Below, piece by piece: positions 26,481 to 35,021 of a DNA stretch of 64,000 nt. The stretch is from Diogma glabrata (taxonomy: Eukaryota > Arthropoda > Insecta > Diptera > Cylindrotomidae): positions 74,655,394-74,719,393 of the forward strand of contig OY856187.1 of NCBI GenBank assembly GCA_963693315.1, in the 5' to 3' direction. The notes below the pieces were generated by a model. It saw only the letters and a program-made list of their open reading frames with translations. It made no database searches and was not told the origin of the DNA. The position numbers and the translations under genes are program-made. The number at the start of each line of letters is the position of its first letter. The stretch's first letter is position 1.

Positions 26481-26731
26481 CAGATATACAAAATGAGTTC
26501 ATAAATGTTTTAGCGATCCACGTAAAGTTTAAGCTTGTCAACGAAATTAAATCGGTTAAATATTTTGGAATTATGTTTGATAGCACAACTGACATTTCAC
26601 ATATTGATCAAATGTCAGAAGTGATTCGTTATGTGAAAATTGATGGTAGTAAAGTGGAAATCAAGGAAGTATTCCTTGGATTTTTTCCTTTACGTGGAAA
26701 AAAGCCGCTGATTTAAGCGATGAAATTCTTA

Positions 26732-27183
26732 CACTGAAAAAAAAATTGAAGTAATGATAACCTCATCTTGAAGATGGCAGTTTATTATTCCTGCAAAGAA
26801 AAGATATTTACAAACAATTTCACCGTGATTGGGACAACTACTCAGTACTCAGTAACATTTTCCTGATAACAGAATGAGGTGTAATTAAAATATAAAGTGC
26901 TATCCAATATAACAGTAGTTGAATAAAGTTAATAACTATTTCCATGAAAACATATTTCTTTGGCCTTATATCATGAATTTTTCATTTTAAAATTTAAGTA
27001 TTTGAGATTTATTGAACTATATTTTATTTTCACATAAATATTTCATGTGATTGTCTCAACTGCATCGGCTTATCATTGTACGGTTGTTGAATCAATCTCG
27101 TATTTCGATTCGCCATATCTGCCCGCACGGTGAAGTTGAGACAACTGCATTTCGATTGGAAATAGGACATGTTTTTTTCAGTG
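26732..27183. mobile_element. CACTG-ended MITE in the hAT transposase
   Basis: Runs from CACTGAAAAAAAAA to TTTTTTTCAGTG with TA at 26730-26731 and 27184-27185. It matches 37820-38268 in reverse orientation along its length, including the ctgcatttcgattggaaata and ggccttatatcatgaat blocks. It interrupts the transposase after LSDEIL. No coding. Confidence 0.85.
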
Positions 27184-28540
27184 TAAAATCTTGAAATTGA
27201 TGATATAGATGTTATGAATTGTCGCTCCCAAAGGTTATGATAATGCAGCTGTTATGAGTAGTATACATGGAGAAGTGCAAACTATTATTAAAGCAAAAAA
27301 TAACAAAGCAATTTTTGTGGGCTGCAAAGATTATTCAATTAATTTATGCGGCCAACACTCGTCAGTGGAAGCCATTTTTACATGTTTTTCTGCTTCGACT
27401 AGCCGCTGGGAAGTACTTGCTAAACACAACATAGCAACTGTTAAAATACTCTTAACAGCGCATTGGAGTGCTCATTATGCTGCAGTAAAAGTATTGGCCG
27501 AAAACTTTGATGGGATTGTGGCTGAAATTGAGAAGTTAAGTGATCAACAAGAAAATGTAGACACTAGAGGCGCTGCACAGAACCTTATCAATGCAGCATG
27601 TGATTTTTCGTTTCTTTGCTATCTTTTGTTTTAGAATGATATTCTAAGAGAAATAATATCTGTGCTCAGATTGGATTGCAAAGCACGGGCTTGAATATTG
27701 ATCAATAAGCTACAAAAATAGAGTCAATTCATAACGAAGTCTCATTGTAGAAGAGGCAATAGATCTTGCTGCGAAAAAATCGGAGGACTATGACATTCCA
27801 ATGGAAAGCCGAATTCGTCATAAAAACGCAAAAAACGAACGGGTGGTGAGTTTGCACCTGATGTTGGACTGACACTGAGACCTCAACTTAAAAAGGACAT
27901 GTTGGAATGTCTTGACCGATTCAGTGTTGAACTCCGAACTAGACTGAAGTCAGTTCAAGATTTAGCTTCATTGTTCGAGGTTGTGCAGACAAACACTTAG
28001 CTTTTGGCGAACAGTGAAGAGTTAAAATTATCGGTATCAAAATTTACTGGTTTTTATGATGCGGTATTGGCAACAGAACTCCTCATAGAGATACAAAGGG
28101 TGAGGAGGCATTTAAAAGCGGCCAATGTTACAGTTTCTAACTGGGTGTACCTAGACTTTTTTGAAATTCATCGTAGAATGGGATTTTTTAGAATTTCTTC
28201 CGAATCTTACGGTCGCACTAAAGTTATTTATGACTATTTGCGTATTAGTGGCTTCGTGTGAGAGGAGTTTCAGCAAATTAAAATTAGTTAAAAATTACTT
28301 GCGGGCTTATAATAATAATGCTCATTTGTATTAATTAAAAAAAATTATATATTACGTTTATCGGCTTTTTATTATTATTGACAGTTTTTATTTTTGGGGT
28401 GACACCACAATATCCGCCCCGGGTGCCACCCATGCTAGCTACGCCACTGCATTGGAGGTTTTTTTGGAAATTTTTAACCTCAAATGGCATGAGTGGTAAT
28501 GTTGAAAAATAATCGACTAATAATTTGATGACGAGTTGTA

Positions 28541-29428
28541 TTTAGCAGACAATTTAACGAACAGAAATAGTAACCTCATTTCATACAACATAATCATACA
28601 TAATAAAATATTATTTCATCTTAGTAGGCGCATAAATGTTATAAATTTGATATTTATTTTTGACAAATAAACATAAACATGCAATCATTTATGAATGAAA
28701 ACGGACATTTTTACTATTTGCAAATTGCATTTTCACATAATTTTGTATGTGAATTTTTGTTTTAAATTAATTTATTAAGTACGCCGAAAATTTTCGAAAA
28801 TATTCGCTGTTCCTTCCCACCAGAGAAAAATAATCGAAACAATTCGTTTTGATTTGTTAAAAAATAGTAAATGAAGCGTTTTTATTGGACCTTATCGAAA
28901 CTTTAGTTAGTGAGTTGAATTGTCAGAAATATTAAATAAAATCAGATGTGAATGCAAACTTTTTAAAACAAATCGTAGGCATAAATTTAAAATTGGGTGT
29001 CAATCATTCAGCCTGTAGTATATTCTTTGATCATGTGATACACTGTACTCCTATTGATTAATAACGATGACCTCAATGGTGATCGTTGATTAAAGTTAAA
29101 GTTTCGAGTTCATCCACCAGTATCCTTCTGTCCAAGCTACAGTTGTGCTGGATGTGCTACTCAGAAAAAATATTCATATCACCAATGAAAACTTTATAAC
29201 GCTAGTATCATTTTTTCGAGTAAAATTAGTTCCACCATTTTGAAAAAAATAATGAAAAACTTAGAATGTGCTGCATTGTTCTAGGGTTATGCTGATTGTG
29301 ATGCAAAAAAAATATTCCAAACCACACTCGGGAAAATTTAAACCCGCGAAAACGATTTCTCGAGCTGAAGTTAACCTCGCCATTTTGGGAAAAAATAAAA
29401 AAGAAAGATTGTGCTGTATTGTGCCATA
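28541..29428. other. Gene-free AT-rich stretch
   Basis: No gene recognised. Short similar segments (tcatatcaccaatg-aaa) at 29177 and 29695 suggest a local duplication interrupted by the MITE that follows. Confidence 0.4.
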
Positions 29429-29668
29429 CACACAAAAAAATTTTATGGTTAAATTAATCAAAAAGAACCATACTTTTAGAGAACCATACTATGGTGATAT
29501 TTTAACTATATTTTATGGTTTCTACTTTTATAAGGAACCATACTATGGGATAGATAACCAAATTTTATGGTTGTTATTATAGATACAGAACCATTCTATG
29601 ATTATAATGGACCACATTTTATGGTTCTCTAAAATATGATCAATTTAACCATAAAATTTGTTTGTGTG
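29429..29668. mobile_element. 240-bp MITE with CACACAAA ends and TA duplication
   Basis: The left end CACACAAAAAAATTTTATGG and the right-end complement are inverted repeats extending over the aaccataaaat/attttatggtt segment; TA flanks both sides. AACCATA/TATGGTT motifs recur at least eight times inside. The 104-codon frame across it is not a gene. Confidence 0.75.
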
Positions 29669-29670
29669 TA

Positions 29671-30289
29671 GTTGTGTTACCCATAAAAAATTCCATATCA
29701 CCAATGGAAAAAAGTTGGCACTAAAACAATTTTTTTTCTGATATACTCTTAGAACAAAAGCGACATTTGAAGTTATAACAACGCATTTCAGGTGACCATG
29801 TTTGAATAAGATTTAAGGGATTGGATTAGGGTAGGTAGAAAAAGAAAGTCCTCGAAGCGCAAACCAAAGATATTTTCACTGCATACTCTGATATACCTCG
29901 GCAATGTATGATATTAAGTTCACTGCCACATGTAATATAGCAAATTTTTAAATATTTGTTATACGATATTGTGAGCTTTCCTTCTTTCTTACAAAAATTG
30001 CGTTAATCGGATCACAATTACAAACTCAAACTCTTCTTCGTGTTTGGTGTTTCTATTTTTTCTATTTTACACTCTTCTTCGATATCTTGCTCCAGCTCAA
30101 AAACTATATCAATGATTAAATAAGATCAAAAACAATATTTTCTTTAGGGTTTGTCATAACACAAAGTTGTGAGAAAAATTTATTAGAATTTCAAATCCCA
30201 CGGATCTTTCGCTTAGCTACTCCAACAAAACTGTAAAAGTTAAAGAAATTTATTTCTCTCAGATGAAATTGAATGCTTGATGACTTAAA
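29671..30289. other. Gene-free stretch
   Basis: Nothing recognisable on either strand. Confidence 0.4.
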
Positions 30290-30880
30290 CATATTTATCC
30301 CTGGACCCACGCCGATTTCATTTGACGATTACCACATATTTTATACTTCGTGAGGCACCTGTCCTTGACGAGCTCGAAATCTTTTGTTCTGCCATGTCCC
30401 TCAATTAAGCCGCTTTTTCGTTCAGCAAGCTCCGGAAAATTCCGATTGGCCGTATCTTGTAAATTTGCTACCACAATTTTTTTATCTATGGAGGGTGGCA
30501 ATTTGTTTTAGAGCCCGAGAGTAACCTTGTCCGACAAAAATTTGTCTGTTATTGTCGAGTCCGACAACCCAAACATGCCAAAATGTCAATTGTCGGATTC
30601 GAAAATAGCATACACATTTTTGTCGCACAAGCTTACCCTCTTGTTCTACAACAAATTTCTACACACCCCCCTCCCCCCACAGTCAAAAATAAAATTGTAC
30701 TAGCAAATTTACAATATCTCGGACAATCGGTTTTCGGAGCTTGCCGAACGAAAAAGCGAGCGAACCGAGGAATATGGCAGAACAAAAGATTTCGGACTCG
30801 TCAAGGACTGGCGCCTAACGAAGTATGAAATATGTGGTAATTATCAAATTAAATCGGCGTGGGCCCAGGGACTATATGCC
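30290..30880. repeat. Imperfect 0.59-kb foldback repeat
   Basis: The left arm 30290-30570 and the right arm 30590-30880 are inverted copies, centred near 30580. Shared blocks include cccacgccgattt/aaatcggcgtggg, agcaagctccg/cggagcttgcc and gtccgacaa/ttgtcggat. I estimate identity by eye at around 75-80%. Short frames on both strands are the same sequence seen twice. Confidence 0.72.
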
Positions 30881-31039
30881 TATTCTAGCTTTACTTGACA
30901 ATCAGATTTATCAGCTTATCAGAGCGCATGTTTTTGAGCAGCCAAGGCCTTACTCTTAAAGAATATGTAACTGTTTTATGTAATATATATTATAATTCCG
31001 ATTATGCAAAAATTATATTAAGCCATTATAATCTTTTTG

Positions 31040-31100
31040 TGTTGAGTGGTCTAGTGGTAGCACGCCGGACTTCCCCATCTAGGTCAAAGTGTTTTTAAGC
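31040..31100 (+). repeat. tRNA-like A-box, SINE head or tRNA pseudogene
   Basis: GAGTGGTCTAGTGGTAGCAC followed by gccggacttcc looks like the D-arm and anticodon region of a tRNA (A box TRGYNNARNNG). The T-arm that should follow is missing (tctaggtcaaagtg), so this is not a working tRNA. It may be the head of a tRNA-derived SINE continuing to about 31340. Confidence 0.4.
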
Positions 31101-32654
31101 AAAAAACAATAACAACCATCAACACACCGGTTTTCCAATTAACCGATAGTCAACTAATATATAGTTGATAAATTGGAAAAACTATAATGGGCTGATCACC
31201 CATTTAAAACTAATCGATTGAATTAAGTCTTCAAGTGAAACTCGACCATAAAAAACTGAGTGAATTGATGAGATTAATACAGGTGAAGGCGACACTTGTT
31301 GACAGCCTACGTTCCTATATGGAACATAACGGCACAAAAAAAATCTGCTAAGGATTTGACTTGAAACACGATTTACATCTAAAACAAATTAACCTTCTTC
31401 CCCACTTATATATCGAGCTAATTTTCATTTCTATAGACAGAATATTATTTTAGTAACTGTAAATGTGGAAAGCTTAAAATCAATAGCTCTCAAACCAGTA
31501 ACGAAAAAAAATTAAAATTATATAACCCAATTCAACCCTCTGAAGTAATTGAAAAATGAATGTTGTTCAATTTATAAGCAAAAAGAAAAAATTTTTTTTT
31601 GAATATATTTATCTATAAGTAATTTTTTTTGCATATAATATTGTGAGCTTCACGTTTACTTTTTTATGAATTTTAATTTTCAATTTTTTTTATTTTATTT
31701 AACCGTCTACTGAGTAGTACCTAGAACAACTGCCTTGGGAATATTTTCATTGAAAAAAAAGGAAATTATATTTGTACAAATGTGTTTTTTGTCTTCGTAG
31801 AATCGAATACAAAAATTTGAGTGCAGAATATTTTTTGAGATCATTGAATTTTACAACAGGTATGAAAGATATGGTAATGGTCGGTGAAAAAGAATCGTTT
31901 AATTAGTTAAATTTTAAAGTAGTTTTCATCGTTACTAGGTAGTTTCAAGGTAGAATAACAGAATTTTAATTGTATGGTTCTCGCGAAATAAAAGTATTTT
32001 GTAGACCATATATATCTTTTTTTGGCTGGCTTCCAGATTGTTTGAAAAGTTATTTTTTAAAGCGAAATGATAATATAAATATTATAGTAGACTATGGAGA
32101 ATTGCTGTAATACAGTTAATTTAGCTATGGGAATCAGATGAATTTTTTCATTAGAAATCATTTGTGGTTTTTGGTCTATATATCATTTGGTCGGACCTAT
32201 GATGGACACATTGTAAATTTAGTCAACACAGTTAGTAGATGTAAAAGTTCATGACATAATTACTAGCAACAAATTTGTACACATTTTGTTTTTATTGGTT
32301 CAGTCACATGTTAATTGTTTTGAAGTACGCTAACAAAACAACCATTGCTTTATGACGTGTTGTCAATGAAAAATGGTATCGCAAAGCTCAGAACTTTTTC
32401 ACCCCAGCGTGTCGTTGTCAGGAAAAGATACAGTCATATTCGATGACATCCGTTGCTATTTTTTTGGCATTACAATATTGGATGCCATTACCGATAATCC
32501 AGCTAGTTGCCAATAATCCAGCTAGTGGCATAATCCTTGATTATGTGACGCACATTCTTTCTCAGTGATTCAAGCCCAGATATAGAGTTATATGAAGGCT
32601 CATTTCTTCAAGCAAGCAATAGCGTGCCATCATCAAGGATTATTCCATAGCTAA

Positions 32655-32815
32655 GATCGAGAGTGCTACCATTGACTGAATACAGTTCATCCGGAAGCAT
32701 CACTAAGATACCCCCTTGGCTAGTGATATCTCACTACTATTGCCAGTGGTATGTGATATCTTACGTTAACTCAACTCGACTGGAGTTCGTGGGGTTGTCA
32801 CATCCGTGGATCAAA
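32655..32815 (+). repeat. Three-copy dispersed repeat, copy 3
   Basis: Carries agcatcactaagatac, ggctagtgatatctcac, attgccagtggtatgtgata and actggagttcgtggggttgt in the common order. It is the copy most similar to copy 1. Confidence 0.6.
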
Positions 32816-33111
32816 AATAAAAAACAAATTAGCAAATCAATAAGAACTGATCCCTCCATGCTGGAAATTGCTTTTCACTCTCTTCGAGGATGGTCATTTT
32901 GCAGTGTTTTCTCCCTAGAGAGATTTTAAATTTGTTTGTTATCCTAGCGATTTATTTTGAAAAAGGTTATATAAGAAGTTACATACCTCTTATAAACATC
33001 GTACAGGTGGGTCTCAACCAAGCGCGTCGAACGTTTCCTAAAGTTTTCAAAAATAAAATTGCCTAGTGGACGTACAAAAATTGAGCATGTACAAACGTTT
33101 GCTAATATTTA

Positions 33112-33158
33112 TAAGGTTATATAAGAAGTTATATAAGAAGTTATATAAGAAGTTACAT
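33112..33158. repeat. Short tandem repeat, 15-bp unit
   Basis: Three units of ttatataagaag with a linking tta or g, preceded by a related single unit at 32966. It accounts for the repeated NFLY reading on the minus strand. Confidence 0.8.
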
Positions 33159-34849
33159 GGTAAACTAACAAATGTTACCAAACTTTTATTTGTGCTGAAA
33201 ATTTCTGTTATTTCATTTGGCTGATCGGTCCGGCTTGACGTAATATTCAATGAACAGAAGTTAGCAGCAAAAAAGTTTGACTTTAAATATCGTGATATTT
33301 TTAATCATATTTCACGAGTGAACACGCACATTATTATTAAACTGTGGATATGTTTTTGGGATTATGGTTTTTGTTCAATTAAAACTCATTCCACAGTCCA
33401 CCAAGTGAAATATGGATTTATGCGGACATAATTTTACATATTATTCAATGCAGAAAACAGATATAAATATCATGTTCTTGTGTGATAGATATGTGTTTTT
33501 ATTTTATTTTAACTGTCTTTTCTACAGTGCTGTAAATGATTGAAATTCGTTCGCGTGTACTTACCATACGGTAGATATTTGGGAATAAAAACATATTTTC
33601 TTAACTTTTGGTGCCAAGTCATTTCCTTGTAAAGAAAATCTAAATAAAAGAGAGAAAACGATACGCTTAAAATAGGAACGTATTGAGGCATTAGTCATAG
33701 ATATCAGGATTCAGTGCACTATTCACACTGTGCTTCTTCTACGACCACACAAGAAATAAACTTACACTTCTAATTTTTTCTATTAATTAAAGTACATGTA
33801 TGCCAATTATTAAGTTCTATTAGTGTTTTCGAATAAATATGTTGTTATTATTTATTTCTTTGCTATACTTTTTCACAACTCCTTTTCACAGACTACTTAC
33901 TCCTTTATGCTTTATTTATATTCAAGAACTAACGACCGTTTTAAAAACCCAATAGCATAGAAAATAATGCTTGCTAGTAAAATTTCTATCCGTAGATAGC
34001 TTTATCCTAACTGATAACTTCTGAACCCTGAAAGAGTTAAACATTTTCGTACTACGTGATAGATATATTCGCACCTTTTGACTGTCCTCTCGAAGACAAA
34101 ATATTGGGTAATTTCCTACTCCAAATCTTGGCATGTGTTTATTTATACGATTATTACATGTCAGTGGTTCCATCATTAGTCTGCTGTCTGAATATCTCGG
34201 TCTTATGAGAGGGTATTTCGGTGGTATTTCGGTTCACATTCAAATAAAAATTTTGGAAATTTTGCAATCTTATTTATTCATGTTCAATGAGTCTCCTTGA
34301 AGAACTGTTAGCCAACTTGTTAGCTTTACCGAAATTCGCACTGTGGCTTGGTTTCCATTCTAAAGACATGTTTTGTGAGTTTCTAATGCAGCCTGACTAT
34401 GAGTAAAAATATTACCTGACCAGTTTTGCCATTTGGCTAAGTGGAAACTAAAGCCTAATATCTCATTGGTAGTGAGTAATCCATATGCTACGATGTCCAA
34501 AGTGTTGTACTCGCTATAATTTTTAAACCAGCACTATTGTGTTAAAGCAACGATTTTGGACTGCCTATGTAAAGAAGTCAGGGTAATTTCTTTTCTGTCA
34601 GCATTGGAAAATTCGTCACATGGTTCCTACAGCCCCTAGTAGCTACTAGGAGTTCGAGCATTTTTGGAGCATTAAAAATCTCCATTATGACAAATAATTG
34701 TGACGATCTGTTATAAGATCTGTAGACCTGCCGTAAGCTCACTGAAAGTGTTCAATATCCAAACCGGCTGGGCTATTCGATCGGCTATGGAATGTTTCAT
34801 TCCCTCATCTATTTAAAAACCGCACACATTTCATGCTTCAATGTAACCT

Positions 34850-35001
34850 GCCTGTCAGTAATTGACGCCAAACAAAGAGCTCACGCACAGTTTCAACAAA
34901 CATCTACCGCTAACAATAGTGAACTTCTGATAACCACCCGTAGAAATGCTAAAAATGCCATTAAAAAATGCCAAACGGTTAGACGACCTGAAACCCCGTG
35001 A
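34850..35001 (+). pseudogene. Possible LINE linker fragment
   Basis: The end of a 69-codon frame reads DAKQRAHAQFQQ...TTRRNAKNAIKKCQ, which resembles the basic region between endonuclease and reverse transcriptase in LINEs. It is not in frame with, or in the right order for, the element that follows, so it may be an older fragment. Weak. Confidence 0.25.
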
Positions 35002-35021
35002 CAAAATCAGAGAAACCCTGA

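Larger units (their letters stand above)
25320..28336 (+). pseudogene. hAT transposase, ZMYM1-like with TTF zinc finger and DUF4371
   Basis: Domains in order: acidic N-terminus (25347-25660); TTF-type finger region FENREGSFVTVSRHG, HLSKEWFYKI and a Cys-rich YCFCCR read in a different frame (25690-25890); KWRKLN-like segment; AFHGHDEGQSSSNKGNF (26150); FGIMFDSTTDISHIDQMS (26565), which starts the RNase H-like fold; NCRSQ, GYDNAAVMSS (27250), NLCGQHS, RWEVL, HWSAHYAAVK (27380-27490); C-terminal hAT dimerisation motif SCERSFSKLKLVKNYLR (28258-28310, shifted by one). At least four frameshifts (near 25740, 25860, 27235, 28255) and insertions of 177 and 452 bp disable it. Family resemblance is strong; the member is unambiguously dead. 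Confidence 0.88.
23216..28449 (+). mobile_element. Complete hAT transposon, 5.2 kb, 8-bp target duplication
   Basis: The left terminus CAGAGGCGTAGCTAG and the right terminus CTAGCTACGCCACTG are inverted repeats (14 of 15). The flanks 23208-23215 and 28450-28457 are both CATTGGAG, an exact 8-bp duplication. GC-rich subterminal sequence (ccgccccgggtg-cacccg) occurs at both ends. Inside, in order: nine 77-bp tandem repeats, a nested TIR element, an antisense Penelope fragment, and a broken ZMYM/DUF4371-type transposase carrying two MITE insertions. The transposase is dead, so any recent movement would have needed a helper. Confidence 0.92.
23156..28540. mobile_element. Old foldback MITE split by the hAT insertion
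   Basis: Left arm 23156-23215 and right arm 28450-28540 are inverted copies (gtcaaataatagtcgattatttttca against tgaaaaataatcgactaataatttgatgac with small gaps). Removing the hAT and one duplication leaves a foldback of about 145 bp. TA dinucleotides flank both sides. It is therefore older than the hAT it contains. Confidence 0.6.
31341..34790. other. Gene-free AT-rich stretch
   Basis: Holds copy 3 of the three-copy dispersed repeat (32655-32815) and a small tandem array at 33112-33158. No coding frame with a recognisable domain on either strand. Confidence 0.45.

Noticed and set aside
26347..26595. 82-codon minus-strand frame in the hAT
   Set aside because: It is the palindrome of the MITE read backwards, giving the same peptide as the plus strand.
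31040..31100. Functional tRNA gene
   Set aside because: Only the D-arm side is tRNA-like; there is no T-arm or acceptor pairing.
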